NCBI GenBank assembly: GCA_034436045.1
Contig: DAOTVZ010000071.1
Span: 1-49,890, forward strand
Source of the DNA: H111-94 sp034436045
GTDB lineage: Bacteria; Chloroflexota; Ktedonobacteria; Ktedonobacterales; Ktedonobacteraceae
Length of the DNA: 49,890 nt
Reading direction: 5' to 3'
Below, piece after piece: positions 35,302 through 44,381 of this stretch. The position numbers and the translations under genes are program-made. How positions within the stretch are numbered: position 1 is the first letter of the stretch; each line of letters begins with the position of its first letter. Under the pieces are notes generated by a model that had not been told where the DNA came from, searched no databases, and worked only from the letters and a program-made list of their open reading frames with translations.

Positions 35302-36435
35302 TCAGGCCAAAAATCTTTTTAATGAGAATGGCTGCATAATCGCTGGCTCATCTCCTGTTGATATACATTCCGCAACAGCTTTTCCTGTCAAAGGACTGAG
35401 GAGAATGCCGACGCTATTATGGCCTGTGGCAAGGATGACATTTTCCCAGCCTGGCAGGCGGCCTAAAATGGGACGTGTATCGGGCGTTCTAGGCCGTAGA
35501 CCGGCCCACGAGGTTTGTATCGTACTTTGCGCTAAAACAGGTGTAAGTTTGATTGCTGTCTCGCGTAGCCAGATTATCCCTTCTCCAGTTGGTTGCGTGT
35601 CGAAACCTGCCTCTTCTTTTGTCGCTCCCACGAGAATGCTCTCACCTCTCGGTATCATATACGCCGCTTCTCCAAAGATGAGATGGCGTAAGGGGTGTGA
35701 TGGTTGCTGAAAACAAATCATCTGGCCTTTGAGGGGAGAGACAGGAATGCTGGTGTGAAACCATGCTGCATAGTGTGCTGACCAGGCCCCTGTGGCAAGG
35801 ATCAGGTGATGGCAAGCAATCACTCCATCCTGAGAGACGTATACATCGGTTACTCTACGTTTCTCTTGCCGTATCCCTGTGACTTTTGTATGACTGGAGA
35901 CCTTCGCACCCATGTTGCTGGCAGCCTGTGAGAAGGCTTTAACCACGTGGGCCGCGTTGATTTGTGACTCTTCCGGGGCATAGATCGCGGCGCATATATC
36001 CGGGGTGAGCAAGGGTTCGCGTTGCCTGGCTTCTTCTCCGCTTAACCAGTATATTTGTAGTCCTAGATGTTGCCAGCCAGTCAGCCTCTTTCTCAGGTTC
36101 GCCACCCGTTTAGGATTGCGGACAGTGCGTAATGCCCCTGTCTGCTCATATCCCACCTGGATACCGCTTACCTCTTCTAGTTCTGGAATAAGAGAAGGGA
36201 AGAGAGCAAAGCTGGCAAGAAGCAGATCGGCGAAAGGCCCTGGCCCTGACAGTGGGCCTAACGGTGCCAGCAAACCGGCTGCCGCACTTGACGCTTGCGC
36301 TCCTATATCCCCCTGCTCCAGAACAATAACGTCTATACCAGCCTTGCGCAAGTAATAAGCAATGCTACAACCGATCACACCCCCACCAATGATGACGACG
36401 TCTGTTACCTGTCTCATTGCGCCGTTGCATACCAT
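35302..36435 (-). CDS. thiO: Glycine oxidase/FAD-dependent amine oxidase (ThiO-like)
   Basis: 377 aa. DAO-family flavoprotein with the N-terminal dinucleotide motif VVIIGGGVIGCSIAYYL, QASSAAAGLLAPLG after it, and the C-terminal WAGLRPRTPDTRPILG and ATGHNSVGILLSP, all typical of ThiO/glycine oxidase. The reaction is oxidation of glycine to iminoglycine for the thiazole of thiamine; related amino acids may be used. No other thiamine gene is adjacent and no TPP riboswitch is visible, so the pathway role is inferred from family only. The first ATG has GAAGG 5 nt upstream; an ATG six codons later is an alternative. Confidence 0.83.
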   Translation of the reverse strand: MVCNGAMRQVTDVVIIGGGVIGCSIAYYLRKAGIDVIVLEQGDIGAQASSAAAGLLAPLGPLSGPGPFADLLLASFALFPSLIPELEEVSGIQVGYEQTGALRTVRNPKRVANLRKRLTGWQHLGLQIYWLSGEEARQREPLLTPDICAAIYAPEESQINAAHVVKAFSQAASNMGAKVSSHTKVTGIRQEKRRVTDVYVSQDGVIACHHLILATGAWSAHYAAWFHTSIPVSPLKGQMICFQQPSHPLRHLIFGEAAYMIPRGESILVGATKEEAGFDTQPTGEGIIWLRETAIKLTPVLAQSTIQTSWAGLRPRTPDTRPILGRLPGWENVILATGHNSVGILLSPLTGKAVAECISTGDEPAIMQPFSLKRFLA

Positions 36436-36500
36436 TCTTTCCTTCTCTCAAGCCAAAACCTTCCACCTGCACGCATATTTGTCTCTTCCTCCTCTTCTGC

Positions 36501-36824
36501 TTACAAGTGGGTCACGACCTCTTCTACCACTTCGGTGCTTGCACCTTCACGGGTAAGAGGCAACAATGGGTAGAGGCCCACTACCCCCAACTGCCGAATC
36601 TCGTCAGTTGGTACCTCCCACAACTTAATATTTTGAAAAAAGAAACGGTGGATTTCGCGTCCCGATGCCGAGCATTTGATGAAAGGTGGCTCAATCACAC
36701 TACCATCCTTCTTCACATGCTGCCTCATACGCCTCCGGCCATCAGGTTGATCCCCCTTCAACTTACTATCTATCGCGTAGTGTAGCATAGCATTTGGTGA
36801 GAGACAAGGATGGAAAATAAGCAA
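36501..36824 (-). pseudogene. Fragment resembling Rpn-family (PD-(D/E)XK) recombination-promoting nuclease
   Basis: The last 40 residues, KLWEVPTDEIRQLGVVGLYP and then LLPLTREGAS, look like the mid-region of Rpn/YhgA-type putative transposase-nuclease proteins, but the frame stops soon after (VVTHL) where the family continues for well over 100 residues. The N-terminal part does not fit the family and may be out of frame. I call a decayed fragment. Confidence 0.45.
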
Positions 36825-36855
36825 ATAAGCGGCTCTCTATCCTTGCGGGGGAAAT

Positions 36856-36934
36856 GGGTGTAGGGGCGTCATTCATGACGCCCCGTGCGCGAAACAACCG
36901 TCGGTCAGGGCGTCATTCATGACGCCCCTACACC
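36856..36934. repeat. Paired palindromic repeats (GTAGGGGCGTC/GACGCCCCTAC)
   Basis: The palindrome core GGGCGTCATTCATGACGCCC occurs twice (36864-36883 and 36908-36927, approximately). The outer flanks GGTGTAGGGG and CCCCTACACC make the pair a larger inverted repeat. Such GC-rich GTAGGGGCG palindromes are a common dispersed intergenic repeat type. No gene is present between 36825 and the trp promoter. Confidence 0.7.
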
Positions 36935-36990
36935 GACCACCACCATCCCCCTAAAGGATGAAGACCCAAATAAGCACTGCACAAAAACCC

Positions 36991-37019
36991 TTGACACAGC
37001 GCCTAATTATCCCTATACT
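36991..37019 (+). promoter_or_regulatory. Promoter of the trp operon
   Basis: TTGACA (36991-36996), 17 bp, TATACT (37014-37019). Initiation near 37026, just before the T-box leader. Confidence 0.85.
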
Positions 37020-37025
37020 GTTTGC

Positions 37026-37361
37026 ATAGGTACAACTGTATAGCGAAAGCAATGAACAGGAAGAGTACATAGCTCATCGTGGACAACAGAGAGTCGGGGC
37101 TGGTGGAAACCGACGCCACAGCAGCTATGGAATGGGCCTGGGAGCTACAGCGCAAACTGCTTGTCATGCATGAGCATAGTAGTGCTGGTTCGGAATGTCC
37201 CCCGTTATCGAGGACAGGATATGAAAACGTATCCGGTAAATGAGGGAATATCCGCTTACTACACAAAGTCCTGGACATGTAGCACGGGTATTCTGAATCA
37301 GGGTGGCACCACGAAAGCTTCACGCCTCTCGTCCCTTGTATGGGATGAGCGGCGTTTTTTT
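37026..37361 (+). promoter_or_regulatory. Tryptophan T-box riboswitch
   Basis: The leader of trpS carries the T-box signature AGGGTGGCACCACG at 37300-37313. In stem I, an AGTA motif is followed by CATAGCT, which pairs with AGCTATG; the specifier position just after that helix reads GAATGGG, giving UGG (37133-37135) for tryptophan. UGGC in the antiterminator bulge complements a GCCA tRNA 3' end, as expected for tRNA-Trp with discriminator G. A terminator follows. Uncharged tRNA-Trp should stabilise the antiterminator and turn on the operon. Confidence 0.9.
37322..37361 (+). terminator. T-box regulated intrinsic terminator
   Basis: ACGCC-TCTCGTCCC pairs with GGGATGAG-CGGCGT, followed by seven T. 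It competes with the T-box antiterminator and lies 77 nt before trpS. Confidence 0.88.
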
Positions 37362-37438
37362 ATTGCTCTACTTCATTCACATCCGCATACATCCCGTTAT
37401 CTCATCTCTTGATCACGTGTTTTATGGAGGTTGCAACA

Positions 37439-38488
37439 ATGACAGTTGAAATGAATCAGGAAATCAAACCAGAACAGGCAAATACAGTGGTAGGGGCACA
37501 GACGAAGAAGCGCGTCTTCTCCGGCGTGCAGCCAACGGGCAACATTCACCTGGGAAACTACCTGGGAGCCATTCGCAACTGGGTCGCCAGCCAGCAGGAG
37601 TACGATAATATCTTCTGCATTGTCGATCTGCACGCCATCACTTTGCCCATTGAACCGAAAGAATTGCACACCAACATCCGCAAACTGGCCGCGCTCTACC
37701 TGGCCTGTGGCCTGGATACGCGCTATTGCAAGCTCTTTGTCCAGTCACACGTCCATGAACACGCCGAGATGAGCTGGATTATGAACTGCTTCACGCCGAT
37801 GGGCTGGCTCAACCGCATGACGCAGTTCAAGTCGAAGGCGGGCGAGCATGCCGAGACCGTCAGTACCGGCCTCTACTGCTATCCCGTCTTGATGGCCTGC
37901 GACATTCTGCTCTATCAGACGCATTACGTGCCGGTTGGCGATGACCAGCGCCAGCATATTGAGCTGACGCGCGACCTGGCACAGCGCTTCAACAGCCTGT
38001 ACAAACAGAATGTATTCACCATCCCAGAGGGGCAGATCCGCGAGGTTGGAGCGCGCATCATGTCGCTCGATGACCCAACAAAGAAGATGAGCAAGAGCGA
38101 CCCGAATCCGCAATCGCGTATCAATCTGCTAGACGAGCCAAAGGTTATCAAGCAGAAGATCGCTCGCGCGACTACCGACTCGGAACGCAAAGTGGCCTTC
38201 GACCCACAGCGCCCCGGCATCACCAACCTGGCCACCATCTACCAGTTACTCAGTGGGCAATCAGAGCAGGAGATTGAGGATGAGTTCGCAGGCAAAGGCT
38301 ATGGCGACTTCAAAGCGGCGCTGACCGAGCGGCTGGTCGAAACACTACGGCCCATTCAAGAACGCTACTACGAGTTAATCAACGACCTGCCGACATTGGA
38401 GGCCATTCTCAGACAGGGAGCGGCAGAGGTTGAGCCAATAGCGGCAGCTACATTGCAGCATGTGAAACAAGTCATTGGATTGGGGTAA
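37439..38488 (+). CDS. trpS: Tryptophanyl-tRNA synthetase
   Basis: 349 aa from the ATG at 37439, with GGAGG 8 nt upstream. Class Ic synthetase: the HIGH motif appears as TGNIHLGNYLGA and KMSKS as KKMSKSDP, with PVGDDQRQHIELTRDLA between them. It charges tRNA-Trp. The first gene after the Trp T-box, it is followed by trpE with a gap of only 3 nt, so synthetase and biosynthesis genes share one tRNA-sensing switch. Confidence 0.97.
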   Translation: MTVEMNQEIKPEQANTVVGAQTKKRVFSGVQPTGNIHLGNYLGAIRNWVASQQEYDNIFCIVDLHAITLPIEPKELHTNIRKLAALYLACGLDTRYCKLFVQSHVHEHAEMSWIMNCFTPMGWLNRMTQFKSKAGEHAETVSTGLYCYPVLMACDILLYQTHYVPVGDDQRQHIELTRDLAQRFNSLYKQNVFTIPEGQIREVGARIMSLDDPTKKMSKSDPNPQSRINLLDEPKVIKQKIARATTDSERKVAFDPQRPGITNLATIYQLLSGQSEQEIEDEFAGKGYGDFKAALTERLVETLRPIQERYYELINDLPTLEAILRQGAAEVEPIAAATLQHVKQVIGLG

Positions 38489-38491
38489 AGT

Positions 38492-40057
38492 ATGTATTAT
38501 CCACCGTTTGACGCTATTCAACAATTGCGCGACCGCTACGTGAGGGCTTCCACGATAGATGCCCAGACGCGGCGACCGCTCTTGCCGTTCTACCGCGATA
38601 TTCTGGCCGACATGGAGACTCCCGTTTCAGCCTACTGCAAGACGGCACGCCATCCCTACAGCTTCCTGCTAGAGAGCGTAAGTGGCGGTGAGCAGGTCGC
38701 GCGCTATTCCTTCATTGGCATCGACCCTTATATGGTGATGGTACTGCGCGACGAAACGGCCACGCTGCACCGCATGCACGCCAACGCACCCGCGACGTGT
38801 GAGGAGCTACCATGCCGCGACCCACTGGCCTTCATTGAGACCGAGCTGGGCCAGTATCAGCTTGTGACGCCGGATGACAATAATCAGGATGGTCTGCCGG
38901 TTTTTCATGGCGGCGCAGTCGGCTACCTTTCCTATGATGCCGTGACGCGCTTCGAGCGGCTACCGATGCCACAGCGCAATCCGCTCGATCTGCCTCTGGC
39001 AGTCTTCTGTTTCACCGAAACCGTGCTGGTCTTCGATCACGTCAAGCATCGCGTGCGCGTCGTCACTCATCTGCATCTTGACGCGCCCGACCTGGCGACC
39101 GAATACCAGCGTTGCATCGCTATCATCAACAACGTGCAGCATCGTCTCCGCCAGCCCATTCGTCTACCGGAGGAGCCTGAACCCATTCACGACGCTGCGG
39201 CCCTGCGTGTCACCTCAAACCACACGCGCGAAGAATTCGAGGACATGGTGCTGCGCTCGGTAGAATATATTAAGGCCGGAGACATCTTTCAGGTCGTGCC
39301 CTCGCAACGCCTGAGCCGCCACGTGAATGCCGCCCCATTCACCGTCTATCGGGCATTGCGCGCTATTAACCCATCACCGTACATGTTCTACCTTGACCTG
39401 CAAGACTTTTATATTGTTGGAGCCTCGCCGGAATTGCAGGTGCGTTACGAGGATAACGAGGTCACGATCCGCCCTATCGCCGGCACGCGCCCGCGTGGGC
39501 ATGACCGCCAGAGCGACGCCCAACTGGCCGAAGAACTTAAGAACGATTCCAAAGAGCGCGCCGAACATGTCATGCTGGTAGACCTGGCGCGCAACGACGT
39601 AGGGCGTGTCTGTATACCCGGCAGCGTGCGCGTCACCGAGCTGATGGAGATCGAGCGTTATTCGCATGTCATGCACCTGGTTTCTAATGTCGTCGGTCAA
39701 TTGCGACCCGATATGACCCCCTATGATGCACAACGCGCTGGTTTCCCAGCCGGTACGGTTTCTGGCGCGCCCAAAATACGCGCGATGGAGATTATCAGCG
39801 AACTGGAACAGGAGCAACGCGGCGTCTACGCCGGGGCCGTTGGCTACTTCAGCCACTCCGGCAACCAGGAGACGGCGATTGCCTTGCGCACAATGGTCAT
39901 CAAGGACGGACGCGCCTATATCCAGGCGGGCTGCGGCGTTGTCGCCGACTCTCAACCTGCAATGGAATATGAGGAGAGCTTGAATAAGGCGAAGGCGCTG
40001 TTGCGTGCATTGGACGAGGCGGAGAAAATCGCGCAAGAGCAGAGAGGACGGGAGTAA
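38492..40057 (+). CDS. trpE: Anthranilate synthase component I
   Basis: 521 aa, normal length. It makes anthranilate from chorismate using ammonia from TrpG. The tryptophan feedback-site motif LLES is present near residue 54 (FLLESVSGGE). The catalytic chorismate-binding domain has YIKAGDIFQVVPSQRLS, PIAGTRPRG, HVMLVDLARND and PAGTVSGAPK. It follows trpS by 3 nt and is followed by trpG, whose ATG comes 1 nt after the TAA. Confidence 0.97.
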   Translation: MYYPPFDAIQQLRDRYVRASTIDAQTRRPLLPFYRDILADMETPVSAYCKTARHPYSFLLESVSGGEQVARYSFIGIDPYMVMVLRDETATLHRMHANAPATCEELPCRDPLAFIETELGQYQLVTPDDNNQDGLPVFHGGAVGYLSYDAVTRFERLPMPQRNPLDLPLAVFCFTETVLVFDHVKHRVRVVTHLHLDAPDLATEYQRCIAIINNVQHRLRQPIRLPEEPEPIHDAAALRVTSNHTREEFEDMVLRSVEYIKAGDIFQVVPSQRLSRHVNAAPFTVYRALRAINPSPYMFYLDLQDFYIVGASPELQVRYEDNEVTIRPIAGTRPRGHDRQSDAQLAEELKNDSKERAEHVMLVDLARNDVGRVCIPGSVRVTELMEIERYSHVMHLVSNVVGQLRPDMTPYDAQRAGFPAGTVSGAPKIRAMEIISELEQEQRGVYAGAVGYFSHSGNQETAIALRTMVIKDGRAYIQAGCGVVADSQPAMEYEESLNKAKALLRALDEAEKIAQEQRGRE

Positions 40058-40058
40058 G

Positions 40059-40631
40059 ATGCTGTTACTGGTCGATAACTATGATAGCTTTACCTATAAC
40101 CTGTATCAGTACCTCAGCGAACTGGGAGCAGAGGTGGTCGTGCGCCGCAACGATCAGCTCTCGCTTGATGAAGTGGAGGTCATGCAGCCCACGCACCTGG
40201 TCATCTCCCCCGGCCCCTGCACACCCAACGAGGCAGGGCTGTCCTGTCAACTCATCGAAACATTCGGTTCTGCGATTCCGACGCTGGGGGTCTGCCTCGG
40301 CCATCAGGCTATCGGACAGGTCTATGGTGGGCGTGTCATTCGCGCGCCTGAACCAATGCACGGCAAGACCTCGCTCATATACCATCAAGGGCAGGGAGTG
40401 TTTCAAAACCTGTCCACCCCCTTCGAGGCCAATCGTTATCACAGCCTGATTGTTGAGCGCGCAACACTACCTGATGTGTTGGAGATCACCGCCGAGACGG
40501 ACGATGGCCTGATCATGGGCCTACGCCATCGTCACTATCCGGTTGAGGGTGTGCAATTTCACCCTGAATCGATCATGACTCCGGTGGGAAAAGACCTGTT
40601 GCGCAATTTTCTGGCACAAACGCGGCGATAA
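40059..40631 (+). CDS. trpG: Anthranilate synthase component II, glutamine amidotransferase
   Basis: 190 aa from the ATG at 40059, immediately after the trpE stop; a longer frame into trpE is rejected. Class I amidotransferase triad: Cys in GVCLGHQAIGQ (about residue 80), His and Glu in VQFHPESIM (about 170). It supplies ammonia to TrpE, and may also serve folate synthesis (PabA role). Confidence 0.96.
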   Translation: MLLLVDNYDSFTYNLYQYLSELGAEVVVRRNDQLSLDEVEVMQPTHLVISPGPCTPNEAGLSCQLIETFGSAIPTLGVCLGHQAIGQVYGGRVIRAPEPMHGKTSLIYHQGQGVFQNLSTPFEANRYHSLIVERATLPDVLEITAETDDGLIMGLRHRHYPVEGVQFHPESIMTPVGKDLLRNFLAQTRR

Positions 40632-40640
40632 AGGAGGCCG

Positions 40641-41684
40641 ATGATGATTCGCGAAGCTATCGCACATGTAGTAGCCGGTGCCACGCTCACAGAGAGCGAG
40701 GCGGCGGCGGTAATGGAAGAGATTATGACAGGTGTGGCAACTCCCTCGCAACTGGGCGCGTTCCTCACTGCCCTGCGCCTGCGCCCCGGCGGCGAGACGG
40801 TAGAAGAGCTTGCCGGGCTGGCGCGGGTGATGCGTGCAAAGGCTGTGCGCGTGTACCTGAATGACAATCTGGCCGAAGTAGCCCTCGACACCTGCGGTAC
40901 AGGCGGCGACGGCGCAGGTACGTTCAACGTCTCAACGGCGGCTGGCATTATAGCTGCTGCCGCCGGTGCTGCCGTCGCCAAACACGGTAATCGCTCGGCC
41001 ACCAGTCGCTGTGGCAGCGCCGACGTGCTGGAAGCCCTGGGCGTGCGCATCGATCTGGGGCCGGAGCAGATCGCCAATTGCGTGCAAGAGGTCGGATTCG
41101 GCTTCATGTTCGCCCCGGCCTACCATCCGGCAATGAAATATGTTGGCCCGACACGCCGCGAGATCGGCATTCGCACCGTCTTCAACATTCTGGGGCCGCT
41201 GACCAATCCGGCCCACACACGCTATCAGGTGCTTGGCGTGGCCGATGGCAGCCTGCTGCGCAAAATGGGCGAGGTTCTGCTGCATCTCGGTTGCCGTCAC
41301 GCTCTGATCGTGCATGGTGAGGACGGCATCGACGAGTGTTCACTCAACGCACCCACACGCATCTGCGAGGTACGAGCGGGTGAGGAACTACGCGAGTACA
41401 CCATCACACCCGAAGAGGTGGGTCTGACCACCATCAGCGACCGCCAGCCCTTTCAGGGTGGTGATCCCGTGCGCAACGCCGCTATCATGCGTGAACTGCT
41501 TAGCAACTACGTTGAGTCGCCAGCCACCGATATGCTCTGCCTGAATACCGCCGCCGCGCTGCTCGCCTGCGAACAGGTTGATTCCCTGGCCGATGGCATC
41601 AAACTGGCACGCGCGACGCTGCGCGAGGGCAAGGCACGTCAGAAGTTGGCCGATGTCATTGCCTGTTCACAGGCACAAAAATAG
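40641..41684 (+). CDS. trpD: Anthranilate phosphoribosyltransferase
   Basis: 347 aa. It joins anthranilate to PRPP. The glycine-rich PRPP loop DTCGTGGDGAGTFNVS, KHGNRSATSRCGSADVLEALG and the GPLTNPA motif are present. AAGGAGG lies 3 nt before the first of two consecutive ATGs, so the second (40644) may be the true start. It is 9 nt after trpG and 8 nt before trpCF. Confidence 0.96.
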   Translation: MMIREAIAHVVAGATLTESEAAAVMEEIMTGVATPSQLGAFLTALRLRPGGETVEELAGLARVMRAKAVRVYLNDNLAEVALDTCGTGGDGAGTFNVSTAAGIIAAAAGAAVAKHGNRSATSRCGSADVLEALGVRIDLGPEQIANCVQEVGFGFMFAPAYHPAMKYVGPTRREIGIRTVFNILGPLTNPAHTRYQVLGVADGSLLRKMGEVLLHLGCRHALIVHGEDGIDECSLNAPTRICEVRAGEELREYTITPEEVGLTTISDRQPFQGGDPVRNAAIMRELLSNYVESPATDMLCLNTAAALLACEQVDSLADGIKLARATLREGKARQKLADVIACSQAQK

Positions 41685-41692
41685 GATATGCT

Positions 41693-43117
41693 ATGTTTCT
41701 TGACCGCATTGTCGCACAGACACAACTTGATCTGGAGCAACGCAAACGCGACTGCCCGCCAGAGCAAATAGAACAACTTGCGCATCAGCAATCTGCGCCG
41801 CGCGACCTGTTAGCCGCCTTCCAGGAACGCACGCGCATCGGCCTGATCGCCGAAGTCAAGCGCGCCTCACCCTCGAAAGGTCTGCTGGCACCGCATCTCG
41901 ACCCGGTTGAACTGGCGTGCACTTACGAGACACATGGAGCTTCGGCCATCTCCGTGCTGACCGAGCCGCACTTCTTTCTGGGTGCACCGGAATATCTAAC
42001 TGCCATCAAACAGGCGGTACAGTTGCCTGTGTTACGCAAGGACTTCATCGTTGACCCCTACCAGGTCTACGAGGCACGCGCCTGGGGAGCCGACGCCATT
42101 CTGCTCATCTGCGCCATTCTCGACGACTGGCAATTGCGTTCTCTGCTCCAGCTTGCACACAGCCTGCATATGCGCTGTCTCGTCGAGGTACACAGTAAAG
42201 AAGAGGCGCTACGTGCCGTTGAGGCCGGGGCCGAGATCATTGGTGTCAATAGCCGTGATCTCAAAACCTTCGAGATGCACCCTGATCTCATCCGCGAGCT
42301 TCGCCCGTGCATCCCTGCCGACCGTGTTGTGATCGCAGAGAGCGGCATCCACAGTATTGCCGATGCACGCCGTCTCGCTCGTTATGACGTACAGGGTATG
42401 CTGGTCGGCGAATCGCTGGTCGTCTCTCACGACATTCCCGCCCAGCTACGCGCGCTGCTGCAAGGCGCAAATGAAAGCACGCAGGTCAAAATTTGTGGCC
42501 TGCACGAGTTGGAGTCCATCAACACGGTCGTTGAGGCCGAGGCCGACATGCTGGGGCTGGTTTTCTACAAACCCAGCCATCGCTATATCGCGCCGGAACA
42601 GGTAGCCGCGCTGCTCAGCGATAGCCGCTATGCCTCTTCATCGCCTAAGCAGCAGCCGCCCGACCTCGTGGGCGTCTTTGTCAACGAACCCACAACGTTT
42701 ATTAATGAGGTGATTGAGCAGGTTGGCCTGAATATGGTGCAACTGCACGGGCACGAGACGCCGGAACAGTGCACCGAAATCAAGCGTCCTGTTATCAAGG
42801 CTATCTCCGTGCATGACGAATCCGATCTGGCCCGTATGCACGCCTACCATACGGTAAGCTGGCGCATCCTGCTCGATACCCCGACCCCATCCTGGGGCGG
42901 CACAGGTCAGACGCACAACTGGCAACTAGCCCGCCGCGCTGCCCAGGAAACCCGCATCATTCTGGCGGGTGGCCTCACGCCGACCAATGTAGCCAGTGCC
43001 ATCCAGCAAGTTCATCCCTGGGGTGTCGATGTCAGCAGCGGCGTCGAAACCAACAAACAAAAAGACGTACAGAAAATACGCGCATTTATCGAACAGGTGC
43101 GCTCTAACAGGTATTAA
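41693..43117 (+). CDS. trpC: Bifunctional indole-3-glycerol-phosphate synthase / phosphoribosylanthranilate isomerase
   Basis: 474 aa, a natural TrpC-TrpF fusion in the same order as E. coli. The TrpC half (1-260) has IAEVKRASPSKG, ISVLTEPHFFLG, LRKDFIVDPYQ, GVNSRDLKTF and AESGI. The TrpF half (262-474) has the catalytic Cys in VKICGL, LVFYKPSHRYI, VQLHGHETPEQC, SWGGTGQTHNW and ILAGGLTPTNV. It catalyses two consecutive TIM-barrel steps, isomerase then synthase. The normal aromatic/Phe-Asp context around GGTG is slightly altered (THNW) but catalytic residues are kept. Confidence 0.96.
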   Translation: MFLDRIVAQTQLDLEQRKRDCPPEQIEQLAHQQSAPRDLLAAFQERTRIGLIAEVKRASPSKGLLAPHLDPVELACTYETHGASAISVLTEPHFFLGAPEYLTAIKQAVQLPVLRKDFIVDPYQVYEARAWGADAILLICAILDDWQLRSLLQLAHSLHMRCLVEVHSKEEALRAVEAGAEIIGVNSRDLKTFEMHPDLIRELRPCIPADRVVIAESGIHSIADARRLARYDVQGMLVGESLVVSHDIPAQLRALLQGANESTQVKICGLHELESINTVVEAEADMLGLVFYKPSHRYIAPEQVAALLSDSRYASSSPKQQPPDLVGVFVNEPTTFINEVIEQVGLNMVQLHGHETPEQCTEIKRPVIKAISVHDESDLARMHAYHTVSWRILLDTPTPSWGGTGQTHNWQLARRAAQETRIILAGGLTPTNVASAIQQVHPWGVDVSSGVETNKQKDVQKIRAFIEQVRSNRY

Positions 43118-43136
43118 CAGAAAGATCAGTCATACA

Positions 43137-44369
43137 ATGCAAACACAAACCAACATTCAATATCACCATAACGTCTATCCCGACAAGCGGGGGCGCTTTG
43201 GCGATTTTGGCGGACGCTTCGTGCCGGAAAGCCTGTTGCCACTGCTCAGCGAGCTTGAGCAGGCGCACGAGGAAGCGCTGCATGACGAGGCGTTTCAATC
43301 GGAGATGAAAGACCTGCTACGCCACTACGTCGGACGGCCCACGCCGCTCTACCATGCTGTGCATTTCTCGCAACTGATCGGGCCAGACGTGCAGGTCTAT
43401 CTCAAACGCGAGGACCTGGCACATACGGGCGCACACAAGATCAATAACGCGCTCGGTCAGGGCCTGCTGGCGAAACGCATGGGCAAAAAGCGCATCATTG
43501 CGGAGACGGGGGCAGGCCAGCATGGCGTCGCCACCGCGACAGTCTGCGCCATGCTTGGCCTGCAATGTATCATCTACATGGGCGAAACCGATATTCAGCG
43601 CCAGTCGCTTAACGTCTTCCGCATGAAACTGCTGGGAGCCGAGGTGCGTTCTGTCGCTAGCGGCACACGCACATTGAAAGACGCCATTAACGAGGCCATC
43701 CGCGATTGGGTAACGAACGTTGAGACAACCTTCTACCTCTTCGGCACGGCGGCGGGGCCACATCCCTATCCACGCATCGTGCGCGATTTCCAGTCGATCA
43801 TTGGCAAAGAGGCGCGGGAACAGATCGTGCAGCAGGCCGGTCGCCTGCCAGATCTTATCATGGCCTGCGTCGGGGGCGGTAGCAACGCTATTGGCATCTT
43901 CTATCCCTTCGCCGACGTGCCCACGGTCAAGCTGATCGGCGTCGAAGCGGGCGGCGAGAAGCTGGAACCAGGGAAACATGCCGCCACGCTGGTAGCTGGA
44001 CGCCCCGGCGTACTACACGGCACCTACAGCTATCTGCTACAAAACGAGGACGGACAGATTCTCGATACCCACAGCATCTCGGCGGGCCTCGACTATCCAG
44101 GTGTTGGGCCGGAGCATAGCTACCTCAAGGAGAGCGGACGCGCCACCTACGTTTCGGCCAGCGATTCGCTCGCGCTGCACGGCCTGCAAGTGCTAACGCG
44201 CAGCGAGGGCATTATTCCCGCTCTTGAGTCCGCACACGCTATCGGCTACCTGCTAGAGATGGGCCAGCAAGGACAGATACCAGCAGGCTCCATCGTGATC
44301 GTGAATCTGTCGGGACGCGGCGACAAGGACATGCTAACCGTTGCCAAAGCCTTGCATGTGCAGTTATAG
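43137..44369 (+). CDS. trpB: Tryptophan synthase beta chain
   Basis: 410 aa from the ATG at 43137; longer frames run into trpCF. The PLP lysine is in LAHTGAHKINNALGQ. GRFGDFGGRFVPESL at the N-terminus, the phosphate-binding GGGSNAIG and the C-terminal NLSGRGDKDM are all present. It condenses indole with serine. It is TrpB1-like in length and sequence and expected to pair with TrpA two genes downstream. The ribosome site is weak. Confidence 0.97.
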   Translation: MQTQTNIQYHHNVYPDKRGRFGDFGGRFVPESLLPLLSELEQAHEEALHDEAFQSEMKDLLRHYVGRPTPLYHAVHFSQLIGPDVQVYLKREDLAHTGAHKINNALGQGLLAKRMGKKRIIAETGAGQHGVATATVCAMLGLQCIIYMGETDIQRQSLNVFRMKLLGAEVRSVASGTRTLKDAINEAIRDWVTNVETTFYLFGTAAGPHPYPRIVRDFQSIIGKEAREQIVQQAGRLPDLIMACVGGGSNAIGIFYPFADVPTVKLIGVEAGGEKLEPGKHAATLVAGRPGVLHGTYSYLLQNEDGQILDTHSISAGLDYPGVGPEHSYLKESGRATYVSASDSLALHGLQVLTRSEGIIPALESAHAIGYLLEMGQQGQIPAGSIVIVNLSGRGDKDMLTVAKALHVQL

Positions 44370-44381
44370 GATTAAAACGTT

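Noticed and set aside
35302..36500. TPP riboswitch ahead of thiO or the ABC transporter
   Set aside because: None of the conserved CUGAGA or ACCUGAUC-type elements is visible on either strand.
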